This document shows positions 48,188 through 58,688 of a DNA stretch of 64,000 nucleotides, piece by piece; position 1 is the stretch's first letter, and each line of letters begins with the position of its first letter. The position numbers and the translations under genes are program-made. The notes below the pieces were generated by a model that did not search any database, was not told the DNA's origin, and was given only the letters and a program-made list of their open reading frames with translations. Source of the DNA: Waterburya agarophytonicola KI4 (GTDB lineage: Bacteria; Cyanobacteriota; Cyanobacteriia; Cyanobacteriales; Xenococcaceae); contig NZ_JADWDC010000002.1 in NCBI RefSeq assembly GCF_020640915.1, positions 96,975 through 160,974 of the forward strand, in the 5' to 3' direction.

Positions 48188-49174
48188 CTATAAATTAACT
48201 ATTTTGTTTTGAAAAGATGATTTTTGGGCTGCATTTGCTATTTCCAGGGCATAGAGACTAGCTTGGGGTTGAATATAAAGAGGTTGTCCGTCGAACAAAT
48301 AATCTAAAACCATCGCCGTATCTTTGGCAAACAAACCGCGACGGGAAGTAACGGGAATTTCGGTGGCAATTTTATTTTTGATTAGTTTACCTTTTTCTCC
48401 TTCAAACAAAATTGTTCCTTCTTCCCCGTAGATTTCTAAGGTGCGATCGCTATGGTGAAAAACATCTCCCTTCCCGTAGATTACTTCTGCCACTATCCCA
48501 TTTTCAAAATTTAATCGAGCATTACACATACAAGCCGTAAAATAATGAGAACCAACTTCTTCCCAATAACGGTTGCGACAGTTGACTGATTCAACCCTGC
48601 CAAACAAATCCGTCAAACGATGAATGCGCGATAGGGCTGCTGCTAAAGGAAATCCAAAAGTATCCTTATTATATTTCCAACTATAGCGATCGCTTTTCTG
48701 CGCACTAATGGTTGCATATCGAGCATAAAACACCCGACCAATGTGAGGCAGATATTGCTTAATAGCTTGATGTAAACCGCCAATAATTTCCATATGTTCG
48801 ACGTGAAGCAGCTTTTCTTTGGCGGTAGCTAATTCAATTATTTGGGCTGCAAGTTTGGCTTCTAGTGCTAGGGGATATTCCACTACAACGTGTTTTCCCG
48901 CTCCGATCGCCGCCAAAGCGATCGCCCCACAATCTCGATTGATAGTACAGACAAAGATCAAATCCAGTTCGGTCATATCGACCAATCTCACCCAAGAATC
49001 TACCCTTTGAATATTAAATGTTTGGCAAAAATCTGCTATTTGTTCGGGAGTATTCCCCGTAACTGCCACTAATTCAGTACGGCGATCAGCTTTGATCGCT
49101 TCTGCTCTCTTTTGCGCTGCATATCCCGTACCAACGATACCAACTTTCAGAGAAGAAACAATATTCATCAACAT
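48188..49174 (-). CDS. bvdR: biliverdin reductase (BvdR type, Gfo/Idh/MocA fold)
   Basis: A 328-residue NAD(P)H enzyme, the same length as the Synechocystis BvdR. The nucleotide fold is VGIVGTGYAAQKRAEAIKAD. Further family segments are HVVVEYPLALEAKLAAQI, LLHVEHMEIIGGLHQAI, RVFYARYATI, AEVIYGKGDVFHHSDRTLEI and TSRRGLF. It reduces biliverdin to bilirubin and is linked to phycobiliprotein assembly. The assignment is from recalled similarity of the whole chain, stronger than the generic oxidoreductase motif. It lies 149 bases upstream of the candidate bilin-sensing receptor, on the same strand. Confidence 0.88.
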   Translation of the reverse strand: MLMNIVSSLKVGIVGTGYAAQKRAEAIKADRRTELVAVTGNTPEQIADFCQTFNIQRVDSWVRLVDMTELDLIFVCTINRDCGAIALAAIGAGKHVVVEYPLALEAKLAAQIIELATAKEKLLHVEHMEIIGGLHQAIKQYLPHIGRVFYARYATISAQKSDRYSWKYNKDTFGFPLAAALSRIHRLTDLFGRVESVNCRNRYWEEVGSHYFTACMCNARLNFENGIVAEVIYGKGDVFHHSDRTLEIYGEEGTILFEGEKGKLIKNKIATEIPVTSRRGLFAKDTAMVLDYLFDGQPLYIQPQASLYALEIANAAQKSSFQNKIVNL

Positions 49175-49850
<676 letters not shown>

Positions 49851-49868
49851 GCAAATCTTTAAGTATAA

Positions 49869-49909
49869 AAAAAGGGGCGTTCTTAAACTAAACTAGAACG
49901 TCCCTTTTT
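49869..49909. terminator. bidirectional terminator between petF and clpX
   Basis: AAAAGGGgCGTTCT (49870-49883) pairs with AGAACGtCCCTTTT (49895-49909 region) around an 11-base loop. A and T runs on both sides suit both convergent genes. Confidence 0.8.
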
Positions 49910-49928
49910 AGCGATTGAATAAATTTCT

Positions 49929-51275
49929 TTAAGCTGATTCTGGTTTGCAATAAGAAGCAGGGTGAATAATTAATTCGGCAGTAGAGCGTTTTTCCACCAT
50001 CTCTTCGGTAATTGTGCATTTACCTACATCGTCACGAGAAGGAATTTCATACATTACGTCTAACATTAGTTCCTCTACAATACCCCGTAAAGCTCTCGCA
50101 CCTGTCTTTCTACGATAAGCTTCTTTTGCCAGAGCTTTAATCGCACCTTCAGTAAATTCTAGCTCGATATTATCCATCCCCAAGAGTTTCTGATACTGCT
50201 TCACAATAGCATTGCGGGGTTGAGTCAAGATTTGCACTAAAGCATCTTCATCCAAAGGTTCTAATGCTGCGGTAACAGGAATTCTTCCGACAAACTCAGG
50301 AATCATGCCAAATTTAACTAAATCGTCTAATTCTAGTTTCTGCAAAATATCCGCAGTACGCTTCTCTTTAAAAGGTTTATTAGTATCACCTTTATGAATA
50401 AAGCCGATGGATTTTTTACCCAAACGACGTTCGACAACTTTATCCAAACCAACAAAAGCACCACCGCAAATAAACAAGATATTTTTAGTATCTATTTGAA
50501 TACAGTCTTGATAGGGATGCTTTCGTCCTCCCTGGGGTGGTACGTTGGCTACTGTTCCCTCTAACATCTTTAATAATGCTTGCTGTACCCCTTCTCCTGA
50601 AACATCGCGGGTAATAGAAGCATTTTCGCTCTTGCGAGCAATTTTATCTATTTCGTCAATATAAATAATTCCTCTCTGGGCTTCTTCCACATCTAGATCC
50701 GCTACCTGCAACAATCGCAAGAGAATATTTTCTACATCTTCCCCTACATATCCTGCTTCAGTTAGGGTAGTAGCATCAGCCACTGCAAAGGGTACTTGTA
50801 ATACTTTTGCCAGAGTTTGAGCCAACAGAGTTTTACCGCAACCTGTAGGCCCAATCAAAAGAACATTAGACTTTTGCAGCTCTACAGGATCGTCATTGTC
50901 TTTAGTTTTATTTGCCAAACTAAGTCGCTTGTAGTGATTGTAGACTCCGACCGACAGAACTTTTTTAGCTTCTTCTTGTCCGATTACATGCTCGTCCAAA
51001 CAGCTTTTAATTTCGATTGGTTTGGGAATATCACCAAAAGAAATTCCCCCCGACTTGGATTTTTTCTTTTTGGGTGGTTTGGCTTCTGGATTGCCAGATA
51101 CACCAGAAGAAGATACCACCGCACCTTCTTCAATCAACTCTTCATCTAGAATCTCGTTACACAGTTCAACACATTCATCACATATATATACCCCAGGCCC
51201 AGCAATAAGTTTCCTTACCTGTTCTTGAGACTTTCCGCAAAACGAACATTTTAGATGGGAGTCGTATTTAGACAT
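49929..51275 (-). CDS. clpX: ATP-dependent Clp protease ATPase subunit ClpX
   Basis: A 448-residue AAA+ unfoldase. The N-terminal zinc finger has CSFCGKSQ and CDECVELC. Walker A is GPTGCGKT and Walker B is [10 protein letters not shown]. The ClpP-docking loop is KKSIGF, sensor 2 lies in [10 protein letters not shown]. It unfolds tagged proteins and feeds them to ClpP. It is the last gene of the leftward tig-clpP-clpX run, 33 bases after clpP. Length is slightly above the E. coli form (424) because of an insertion after the zinc finger ([20 protein letters not shown]). Confidence 0.97.
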   Translation of the reverse strand: MSKYDSHLKCSFCGKSQEQVRKLIAGPGVYICDECVELCNEILDEELIEEGAVVSSSGVSGNPEAKPPKKKKSKSGGISFGDIPKPIEIKSCLDEHVIGQEEAKKVLSVGVYNHYKRLSLANKTKDNDDPVELQKSNVLLIGPTGCGKTLLAQTLAKVLQVPFAVADATTLTEAGYVGEDVENILLRLLQVADLDVEEAQRGIIYIDEIDKIARKSENASITRDVSGEGVQQALLKMLEGTVANVPPQGGRKHPYQDCIQIDTKNILFICGGAFVGLDKVVERRLGKKSIGFIHKGDTNKPFKEKRTADILQKLELDDLVKFGMIPEFVGRIPVTAALEPLDEDALVQILTQPRNAIVKQYQKLLGMDNIELEFTEGAIKALAKEAYRRKTGARALRGIVEELMLDVMYEIPSRDDVGKCTITEEMVEKRSTAELIIHPASYCKPESA

Positions 51276-51308
51276 TTATGTATGTACCTCGCACTGATAT
51301 AGCAATTA

Positions 51309-51989
51309 TTAGGGAGTAAGTGAACTTGCGGTTTCTGATTTAGTGATAACTTTATCAATTAAGCCATATTCCACAGCCTCTTCTGAAGACATATAGAAAT
51401 CTCGTTCTGTGTCGGCAGCTATCTTATCAAATGGTTGACTAGTATGTCCTGCAATAAGTTCATTAAGTCTTTGTTTGATATATAAAATTTCTTTAGCTTG
51501 AATTTCAATATCTGTTGCTTGTCCTTGCGCTCCCCCCAAAGGCTGATGAATCATAATGCGCGAACTGGGTAGTGCCATGCGCTTCCCTTTTGTACCACCA
51601 GATAACAGAAAAGCACCCATGCTAGCAGCAATTCCATAACAAATTGTTACAACATCTGGCTGGATTTGTTGCATGGTATCGTATATTGCCATGCCCGAAT
51701 ATACCGAACCTCCAGGAGAATTGATATAAATTTGAATATCTTTTTCAGGGTCTTCTGCTTCTAAATACAATAGTTGAGCCACTATAGAATCCGCTACTTT
51801 GTCATCAATAGCTGTACCCAAGAAGATAATTCGTTCTCTAAGGAGGCGAGAGTAAATATCGAAGGCTCTTTCCCCAATACCAGATTGTTCTACAACCATT
51901 GGTACTACGTTACCAGAAGTACGAGAAGACTGGATGTCAGGAGTATTTTTACTTACAAGAAAGTCGTAGTTTGAAAGGGATTTCACCAT
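51309..51989 (-). CDS. clpP: ATP-dependent Clp protease proteolytic subunit
   Basis: A 226-residue serine protease with an intact triad: Ser in GIAASMGAF, His in [10 protein letters not shown] and Asp in DTERDFYMS. The first about 27 residues (to NVVPMVVEQ) are the propeptide region. This is the ClpP isoform encoded next to clpX in cyanobacteria, where two to four clpP genes and clpR coexist. It is upstream of clpX and downstream of tig, from which it is separated by 179 bases containing a stem-loop. Confidence 0.96.
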   Translation of the reverse strand: MVKSLSNYDFLVSKNTPDIQSSRTSGNVVPMVVEQSGIGERAFDIYSRLLRERIIFLGTAIDDKVADSIVAQLLYLEAEDPEKDIQIYINSPGGSVYSGMAIYDTMQQIQPDVVTICYGIAASMGAFLLSGGTKGKRMALPSSRIMIHQPLGGAQGQATDIEIQAKEILYIKQRLNELIAGHTSQPFDKIAADTERDFYMSSEEAVEYGLIDKVITKSETASSLTP

Positions 51990-52113
51990 AGATTTTTGCC
52001 AAAAATATATCTCGAAAGATTATTTGAATACTGTTAACTTACCTTGCATAGGGATGCTTGGCTGAGAACTTGATTTTCAATTCTCTTTATTTATTATGCC
52101 TCAAGATTAATCA

Positions 52114-52159
52114 GGAACGAGGAATGAGGAGTTTATCGAACTTCCAATCTCCTCGTTCC
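52114..52159 (-). promoter_or_regulatory. stem-loop between tig and clpP
   Basis: GGAACGAGGA (52114-52123) pairs perfectly with TCCTCGTTCC (52150-52159) across a 26-base loop. No T run follows on the coding (minus) strand. It may be an attenuator, a processing site or a repeat relic that sets tig and clpPX levels apart. Confidence 0.5.
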
Positions 52160-52168
52160 CTAAGTCCC

Positions 52169-53572
52169 CTAGTCTCCTTCTGAAACGACTTCTACTTCGG
52201 CAGTTTCTACTTCTTCGTCACTATCGTCTGTTTCTTCCTCGGTTTCGGATAACGAACCTTCGGGTACTAGTTCCACCTGAGCTTTTTCCTGTAACCATTT
52301 ATAGGTATTTTCGCTCAAAAGGTCTTCTGTTACCATTTGAACTAGACGATCTTGATCAACTTCTTGACCCTCTAATTCTGGGCGAATTTCAGCTATTTTG
52401 GCATCGATCGCGCTTTTATCTGGTTCTAGATTTTCTCTTTTAGCTATTTCTTTAATAATTAAAGATTTATTAAGATTGGTAGTCGCTTCTGGCTTGGCAT
52501 TGTCGCGCAACATGGGAACATTGTCAGAATTAAATAATTGTCTGACATCTAGACCCATCTGTTGCATCTGCATCAAGGTTTTAGTCAAAACATTAGTGAC
52601 TTCTTCTTGAACCAAAGATTCGGGTAAATCAATTTGGTTTTGTTCTAAAAGAGCTTCGGCGATCGCAGCATTGATGTTATTCTTGGTTTGGTTTTCTGCT
52701 TGCTCTTGGAATTGCTTTTCAATCGATTCTCGATAAGCAGCCATAGTTTCAAACTTATCATCGCTAACTTCTTGGGCGAAATCATCATCTAGTTCGGGCA
52801 ATTCTTTAGTTTTTAACTCATTAAGAGTGATACTAAACAATGCTGGCTTGCCCGCCAAATCTTCTTGGGGATAATCATCGGGGAAAGTTACAGCCACCTC
52901 TTTAGTTTCTTCTGGTTTCATGCCTACCATGCCTTCAACCATCCCAGGAATCAGCTTACCCTCTACCATTTCTACCTGGAAGTTGGTAGCACTACCCCCT
53001 TCTATTTCCTTGCCTTCTTCTCCTTCTCCCGTCAGAGTTCCTTTGAAGTCAACAAAAGCGATATCTCCCATTTGTGCGGGGCGATCTTCAACTGGGACTA
53101 AATCGGCTTTTTGTTCCCGACGTTGTTCGATAAATTCATCTACCTTTTCAGGCTTGTAGACTATTTCTTCGGCTGTAACGCTTAAATTACTGTAGTCAGC
53201 CAATTCTACCGTGGGAGGAACATCCACTGCGATGGAAAAACTCAGGACATCCCCTGGATTATACTGTCCTAATAATTCTTCAAAGTTAGAACGCAAGTTG
53301 GGTTGTCCGAGAGCTTCAATTTTTTCTTGCTCGATCGCATCTTGTAAAGATTTTTGAATTAATTCTTCTAAGGCAGCAGCTTTAATGCGATCGTTGCCGA
53401 TTCTCTGTAATAAAACTTGACGAGGCACTTTCCCTTTGCGAAACCCAGGAATATTGCTGGAACGGGAAAGGTTTTGCACCATTTTTTCATAAGCACTGCG
53501 GGATGCGTCGGGTGCAATTTCTATATTCAGACCTAATTGACTTTCAGGAAGTCTCTCCTGGGTTACTTTCAT
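52169..53572 (-). CDS. tig: trigger factor
   Basis: A 467-residue ribosome-associated chaperone. The ribosome-binding signature is GFRKGKVPRQVL (about 41-52). The PPIase domain (about 150-245) contains GDIAFVDFKGTLTGEGE and GMVGMKPEETKEVAVTFPDD, followed by the helical chaperone arms. The C-terminal tail (EETDDSDEEVETAEVEVVSE) is unusually acidic. It leads the tig-clpP-clpX run, the standard cyanobacterial order. Confidence 0.95.
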   Translation of the reverse strand: MKVTQERLPESQLGLNIEIAPDASRSAYEKMVQNLSRSSNIPGFRKGKVPRQVLLQRIGNDRIKAAALEELIQKSLQDAIEQEKIEALGQPNLRSNFEELLGQYNPGDVLSFSIAVDVPPTVELADYSNLSVTAEEIVYKPEKVDEFIEQRREQKADLVPVEDRPAQMGDIAFVDFKGTLTGEGEEGKEIEGGSATNFQVEMVEGKLIPGMVEGMVGMKPEETKEVAVTFPDDYPQEDLAGKPALFSITLNELKTKELPELDDDFAQEVSDDKFETMAAYRESIEKQFQEQAENQTKNNINAAIAEALLEQNQIDLPESLVQEEVTNVLTKTLMQMQQMGLDVRQLFNSDNVPMLRDNAKPEATTNLNKSLIIKEIAKRENLEPDKSAIDAKIAEIRPELEGQEVDQDRLVQMVTEDLLSENTYKWLQEKAQVELVPEGSLSETEEETDDSDEEVETAEVEVVSEGD

Positions 53573-53787
53573 TGACTGCTTTTATCTTAAAACTACTTAA
53601 TTGATTCTATTTCGGATCTAGATAGGGATTAACTTAAAGTAAGATTAAAACTTTCCCCGCTCGTTCTTGTTCTTCATCAAGAGAATGATTTTTGCTCTAT
53701 TCGTTGGACTTTATTTAGTCTCCAACAGTTTCCCCTATTAGCCAATAGACATAATAGTATATCTATCGAACAAGCTACACTTTTTAT

Positions 53788-53811
53788 TATTATTATTATT
53801 ATTATTATTAG
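53788..53811 (+). repeat. (ATT)8 microsatellite
   Basis: Eight perfect ATT units in the tig-asd divergent region, preceded by a T run. Likely to vary in length between strains. Confidence 0.9.
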
Positions 53812-54010
53812 TTGTTGGTTGTCGATCGCAAGCCACGGGGGATTAGAGATTGTGGTAAAATCAGTCGATACTCAACCGAAGATCGACTATGCTAGATTGA
53901 TAGCTATTTGGTTGTTGTTAAGAATTTCCGATTATTAATTATAAATACATCAGTTAGTCCAGAGTCCGCGATACATAGTATATTAATTCCTCAAATTAAA
54001 TTGAAATATT

Positions 54011-54033
54011 TAAGTAATAAGTAATAAGTAATA
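54011..54033 (+). repeat. 7-base tandem repeat TAAGTAA
   Basis: Three consecutive TAAGTAA units followed by TAA, ending about 20 bases before the asd GGAGG. Confidence 0.8.
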
Positions 54034-54063
54034 AATTGAAAAAAGTGATGGAGGTAAGTTTAA

Positions 54064-55107
54064 TTGTCTAAAGATGTCAACGTAGCCATATTAGGAGCGA
54101 CTGGAGCAGTAGGGAAAGAATTATTAGAACTCCTCGCCGAGCGCGATTTTCCCCTCAAGGAATTAAAACTATTAGCCTCTCCTCGTTCTGCTGGTAGCAA
54201 AATCAATTTTCAAGGGCGAGAAATAACTGTTGAGGCAGTCAGCGACAAATCTTTTGCAGGAGTTGATATTGTTTTGGCTTCTGCTGGTGGATCTATTTCT
54301 AAGACTTGGGCAAAGATAGCGGCGAAAGCAGGAGCAGTAGTTATTGATAACTCTAGTGCTTTTCGCGGAGATGATGACGTACCTTTAATCGTCCCAGAGA
54401 TTAACCCCGAAGCTGCCGAGGGGCATCAAGGTATTATTGCTAACCCCAACTGTACTACCATTTTAATGGGGGTAGCAATTTATCCTTTACATCAAATACA
54501 GCCTATCAAACGTATAGTTGTCTCTACCTATCAATCTGCTTCTGGTGCGGGAGCAAGAGCGATGGAAGAGGCGAAAGTCCAAGCTAGAGATATTTTAGAT
54601 GGCAAGCAGCCCCAAGCAGAGATTTTTCCCTATCCTATAGCTTTCAATTTATTTCCTCACAACTCCCCTCTTAACGAGCAAGGCTATTGTGAAGAGGAAA
54701 TGAAAATGGTCAATGAAACGCGGAAGATTTTTAATGCACCAGACTTAAAAATAACTGCCACTTGCGTTCGCGTGCCAATTTTACGCGCTCACTCTGAGGC
54801 AGTCAATTTAGAATTCGAGCAACCTTTTGACGTAGATCGGGCTAGGGAGTTAATTGCTGCTGCACCAGGGGCAAAACTGGTAGAAGATTGGCAGAATAAC
54901 TATTTTCCCATGCCGATGGATGCTACGGGACGAGATCCTGTTTTGGTGGGTAGAATTCGCCAAGATATTTCTAGCCAAAATAACCTAGAACTCTGGCTTT
55001 GTGGCGATCAAATTCGCAAAGGTGCTGCTCTTAATGCTATTCAAATAGCAGAATTGTTATTAGAGAAAAACTTGTTAACAGGAGCTAATTCCACTGTGAG
55101 TGTTTAG
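54064..55107 (+). CDS. asd: aspartate-semialdehyde dehydrogenase
   Basis: A 347-residue NADPH enzyme that reduces aspartyl phosphate to the semialdehyde, the branch point to lysine/diaminopimelate and threonine/methionine. VAILGATGAVGKELLELL is the nucleotide fold, the active-site Cys lies in NPNCTTI, and SGAGARAMEE and RVPILRAHSEAV follow. The start is TTG, supported by a good GGAGG 8 bases upstream. dapA, the next step to lysine, begins 37 bases downstream, so the two form an operon. Confidence 0.96.
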   Translation: MSKDVNVAILGATGAVGKELLELLAERDFPLKELKLLASPRSAGSKINFQGREITVEAVSDKSFAGVDIVLASAGGSISKTWAKIAAKAGAVVIDNSSAFRGDDDVPLIVPEINPEAAEGHQGIIANPNCTTILMGVAIYPLHQIQPIKRIVVSTYQSASGAGARAMEEAKVQARDILDGKQPQAEIFPYPIAFNLFPHNSPLNEQGYCEEEMKMVNETRKIFNAPDLKITATCVRVPILRAHSEAVNLEFEQPFDVDRARELIAAAPGAKLVEDWQNNYFPMPMDATGRDPVLVGRIRQDISSQNNLELWLCGDQIRKGAALNAIQIAELLLEKNLLTGANSTVSV

Positions 55108-55144
55108 CTTATTCTAAGATCGATAGTTTAGTTAGGGTTAATTA

Positions 55145-56035
55145 ATGAACCACGAACCTTTTGGTAGAGTTATCACGGCAATGGTAACGCCTTTTACCGA
55201 TGATGGTAAGGTAAATTATGCAGCAGCCGAAAAATTAGCAGATTACCTAGTAAATAATGGCAGTGATGGTCTAGTGATTTGCGGTACTACGGGAGAATCT
55301 CCTACTCTCAGTTGGTCGGAAGAGTATCAACTATTTAAAGTAGTTAAGGGAGTAGTAGGAAACAGGGCGAAGATAATTGCGGGAACTGGGTCTAACTCAA
55401 CTACCGAGGCTATTTCTGCAACTATTGAAGCAGCTAAACTAGACTTGGATGGATCGTTACAAGTAGTCCCGTACTACAATAAGCCTCCCCAAGCAGGATT
55501 GTACGAACATTTTCGGGCGATCGCCGAAGCTACCCCCGACTTCCCAATGATGTTGTATAATGTACCTGGTAGGACTAGCAGAAATCTAGAAGCAGAAACA
55601 GTCGCAAACCTCGCTCAAATTGACAATATAGTCGCAATTAAAGAAGCTAGTGGCGATTTAGAGCAAGCTTGTAGAATCAGATGTCTAACTCCTGATTCTT
55701 TTGCCATCTATTCAGGAGAAGATGCTTTGACTCTACCTATGTTGACTGTTGGTGGAGTAGGGGTGGTGAGCGTTAGCTCTCATCTAGTAGGAAATCAGAT
55801 GCAGGAGATGATTGAAGCATTTGCAACAGGAGATAATCGTAAAGCTACTGCTATCCAGGTTAAGCTTTTTCCTTTATTTCAAGCTTTATTCATGACGACA
55901 AATCCTATTCCTGTTAAAACAGCATTGAATTTGCAGGGGTGGAATTTAGGCAAGTTGCGAACTCCTTTGTGTGAGCTACAATTAGATTTATTAGAAAAGC
56001 TAAAAATAATTTTAGAAGAACTAGATTTAGTTTGA
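55145..56035 (+). CDS. dapA: 4-hydroxy-tetrahydrodipicolinate synthase
   Basis: A 296-residue TIM-barrel enzyme that joins pyruvate and aspartate semialdehyde in the diaminopimelate pathway. Motifs are [32 protein letters not shown], the [10 protein letters not shown] active-site Tyr/Arg and the Schiff-base Lys in [11 protein letters not shown]. It follows asd in the same operon. Length is normal. A probable terminator follows. Confidence 0.97.
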   Translation: MNHEPFGRVITAMVTPFTDDGKVNYAAAEKLADYLVNNGSDGLVICGTTGESPTLSWSEEYQLFKVVKGVVGNRAKIIAGTGSNSTTEAISATIEAAKLDLDGSLQVVPYYNKPPQAGLYEHFRAIAEATPDFPMMLYNVPGRTSRNLEAETVANLAQIDNIVAIKEASGDLEQACRIRCLTPDSFAIYSGEDALTLPMLTVGGVGVVSVSSHLVGNQMQEMIEAFATGDNRKATAIQVKLFPLFQALFMTTNPIPVKTALNLQGWNLGKLRTPLCELQLDLLEKLKIILEELDLV

Positions 56036-56052
56036 TATTTCACTCTTTAACT

Positions 56053-56090
56053 AATTGCCAATCTATAAGGCTATTTAATCGGCAATTTTA
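56053..56090 (+). terminator. probable terminator after dapA
   Basis: AATTGCC (56053-56059) pairs with GGCAATT (56081-56087), followed by TTA. The loop is long (21 bases). Confidence 0.45.
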
Positions 56091-56332
56091 TTCAAGTTGT
56101 ATAATTCAAAAAAACCAAACTACTTGCTATTGAGAAAATATAAGCTAATATGCTAGTTCTGTAGATTAAACCCCATGAATAATAGAAATAAATAATTAGG
56201 CTAAGATTTGATGGGGAAAGCAAGCAAAATATATCAACAAATTCTATACCTAGAACATATTCTCAGGCAAGAACTCTAGGCTAATTTTACAGTTTTTATT
56301 GAGTAAATAAAAAAGTACCAACAACTTACTAA

Positions 56333-58141
56333 ATGAAGCAAATCCAGATGAACAAAATAATCAAAAAAGCGAACAAACCAACCGTAAAAATAATTCCTTT
56401 GGGAGGACTCCACGAGATTGGTAAAAATACCTGTGTTTTTGAATACGAAGATGAGATAATCCTCTTAGACGCAGGATTGGGTTTTCCTTCAGATCAAATG
56501 CACGGCATCAATATTGTTTTGCCTGACATGACTTACCTGAGAGAAAATGCTCATCGCATCAAGGGGATGATCGTAACTCACGGTCACGAAGATCATATTG
56601 GAGGCATAGCTTATCACCTCAAACAGTTTGATATCCCTGTAATCTACGGTCCTAGACTAGCAATGTCACTGTTAAGCGATAAACTAGAAGAAGCTGGAGT
56701 AAGCGATCGCACTACCCTCAAGAGCGTTTTACCCAGAGATATCGTCCAGATTGGCAAGCATTTCAAAGCTGAATATATCCGCAATACTCACTCCATTGCT
56801 GATAGTTTTAGCGTAGCCATTCATACTCCTATCGGGGTCATCATTCATACAGGAGATTTCAAAATCGATCACACTCCTGTAGATGGAGAACACTTCGATC
56901 TACAGAAACTAGCCGAACATGGTGAAAAAGGTGTTTTGTGCTTGCTGAGTGATTCGACTAATGCAGAAGTCCCAGGGCATACTCCTTCAGAGCGTTCTGT
57001 GTATCCCAACCTCGATCGCATCTTTGGGGGAGCAGATGGGCGTATAATGGTGACTACTTTTTCCTCTTCCGTACATCGAGTAAATATGATCCTCGATCTA
57101 GCCAACAAGCACGGACGTAAGGTTGCAGTAGTTGGGCGGTCGATGTTGAACGTAATTGCTCACGCACGCAAATTAGGTTACATTCAATGTCGCGATGATA
57201 TCTTTGAACCATTGCGATCGGTCAATCGTTTGCCAGACAATAAAGTATTAGTATTGTGTACTGGTTCTCAAGGCGAAACCCTAGCAGCCATGACTCGCAT
57301 CTCCAGAGGAGAACACCGACAAGTCAGAGTGAGAGAAGGAGATACCATTGTATTTTCAGCTAACCCTATTCCTGGCAATACAATTGGAGTGGTCAACACG
57401 ATCGATCGCTTGATGATGCAGGGAGCAAAAGTAGTATATGGTCGTCGCGAAGGTATCCACGTCTCGGGTCATGGTGCTAGAGAAGACCACAAATTAATGC
57501 TCAACTTGACTCGTCCCAAATTCTTTGTCCCCGTACACGGCGAACATCGGATGCTGATCGAACATGCAGGAATGGCAAAAGCCATTGGCATTCCCGAAGA
57601 GAATATCGTGATTATGAAAAACGGTCACATCATCGAACTGACAGAAAATAGTATTGGCATCAATGGCGAAGTTCCTTCTGGAATCGAACTAGTTGATCGC
57701 GCGGGAATTGTCCAGGGAGATGTGATGAAAGAGAGACAGCAATTAGCGGAAGATGGAGTCATTACCGTGGCTACGGCGATAAATTACTCTGGAGAATTGG
57801 TCGCACCTCCCGCCCTACATTTACGAGGTGTCGTCACATCTGTCGAACAATCTCTACTTCAACAACTAGTATCGAGAACTATTGAAAGAATCTTAAGCGA
57901 TCGCTGGAGCGAGTTTAGTACTACCAAAAATGGAGAAACCGAAGTTAATTGGGCAGAAGTACGCTTAGAAATGGAAGGGGGTTTACAGCGTTTGATGAAC
58001 CGCGAATTACGCAGCCGTCCTCTTGTTGTATTTTTAATGCAAACCCCTGAAAAACAACCTGTAAGAGCGACTAGAAGAAGAAGACGTTCTAGTTCTTCAA
58101 CTTCTTCAACTCCCGCACCTGTAATATCCCGCAGATCTTAA
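56333..58141 (+). CDS. rnj: ribonuclease J
   Basis: A 602-residue metallo-beta-lactamase/beta-CASP nuclease. Catalytic metal motif HGHEDHIGG, beta-CASP KVAVVGRSMLN and GTGSQGE-like CTGSQGETLAAM, and VHGEHRML. It cleaves mRNA inside and from the 5' end and matures rRNA. Cyanobacteria have RNase J together with RNase E. The C-terminus adds a basic/Ser-rich tail (RATRRRRRSSSSTSST). ATG start; the second in-frame ATG five codons later is also possible. Confidence 0.95.
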   Translation: MKQIQMNKIIKKANKPTVKIIPLGGLHEIGKNTCVFEYEDEIILLDAGLGFPSDQMHGINIVLPDMTYLRENAHRIKGMIVTHGHEDHIGGIAYHLKQFDIPVIYGPRLAMSLLSDKLEEAGVSDRTTLKSVLPRDIVQIGKHFKAEYIRNTHSIADSFSVAIHTPIGVIIHTGDFKIDHTPVDGEHFDLQKLAEHGEKGVLCLLSDSTNAEVPGHTPSERSVYPNLDRIFGGADGRIMVTTFSSSVHRVNMILDLANKHGRKVAVVGRSMLNVIAHARKLGYIQCRDDIFEPLRSVNRLPDNKVLVLCTGSQGETLAAMTRISRGEHRQVRVREGDTIVFSANPIPGNTIGVVNTIDRLMMQGAKVVYGRREGIHVSGHGAREDHKLMLNLTRPKFFVPVHGEHRMLIEHAGMAKAIGIPEENIVIMKNGHIIELTENSIGINGEVPSGIELVDRAGIVQGDVMKERQQLAEDGVITVATAINYSGELVAPPALHLRGVVTSVEQSLLQQLVSRTIERILSDRWSEFSTTKNGETEVNWAEVRLEMEGGLQRLMNRELRSRPLVVFLMQTPEKQPVRATRRRRRSSSSTSSTPAPVISRRS

Positions 58142-58152
58142 AAAAGCTTAAA

Positions 58153-58190
58153 GCAATTATTAATTAGCGATCGCTAATTAATAATTGCTC
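58153..58190. terminator. 38-base perfect palindrome centred on HIP1 between rnj and a NUDIX gene
   Basis: The sequence is its own reverse complement over 38 bases, with GCGATCGC at the exact centre (58168-58175). It lies between convergent stops at 58141 and 58196, so it is probably a bidirectional terminator, although it has no strong T run. Confidence 0.6.
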
Positions 58191-58195
58191 ATTGA

Positions 58196-58651
58196 TTAGG
58201 CTATGGCAACAACATCATTAAGATAATCTTTTAGTTGTCGATCGTGATCGTGACTGAGATCTCCTAAAGGTAATTCCTCTCTAGTAAATGCTTGAATCTC
58301 TAGTACTTCCAGCTTATCTTTCGGCTTTAACTCACCAATTACGTCTGCTTCTAAAAGTATGGAAATTGAATGCAAACGAGGATCTCGGTGAGGATCGGAG
58401 TAAACTCCCCTCAACTCCTTGATTTCAACAATATCTAGTCCTGTTTCTTCTTTTAGTTCTCGATTAGCAGCATGGGGTATATCTTCTCCCCAATCAATTA
58501 CGCCTCCAGGCAAACTCCATTGACCCGTATCACTCCTCCGAATCAGAACGATTCGACCATCAGGAAGGACGGGAATAATGGTTGTACCAGTCACTGGATG
58601 ACGGAAAATAATGCCAATGACAGTATAGAGAAATCGCCAAGCACTACGCAT
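58196..58651 (-). CDS. NUDIX hydrolase
   Basis: A 151-residue pyrophosphohydrolase. The Nudix box is complete: GGVIDWGEDIPHAANRELKE then ETGL, matching Gx5Ex7REUxEExGU. The opening VTGTTIIPVLPDGRIVLIRR is typical of ADP-ribose, NADH or nucleotide-sugar clearing enzymes; the substrate cannot be told. It follows argH in the opposite order of transcription only by position: the two are both leftward and 37 bases apart, so NUDIX is upstream-independent but may be read through from argH. Confidence 0.9.
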   Translation of the reverse strand: MRSAWRFLYTVIGIIFRHPVTGTTIIPVLPDGRIVLIRRSDTGQWSLPGGVIDWGEDIPHAANRELKEETGLDIVEIKELRGVYSDPHRDPRLHSISILLEADVIGELKPKDKLEVLEIQAFTREELPLGDLSHDHDRQLKDYLNDVVAIA

Positions 58652-58688
58652 AGACCGAGATAGGGAGTAGAGGTTAGTTGAAAAACAA

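Larger units (their letters stand above)
53573..54063. other. 491-base divergent intergenic region (tig / asd)
   Basis: Contains an (ATT)8 microsatellite (53788-53811) and a TAAGTAA triplet of 7-base repeats (54011-54033) just upstream of the asd ribosome-binding site. No credible ORF or RNA gene seen; promoters for both genes must lie here. Confidence 0.5.

Noticed and set aside
51017..51228. Rightward frames inside clpX
   Set aside because: Shadows of the Lys/Pro/Gly-rich clpX insertion; clpX itself is unmistakable.
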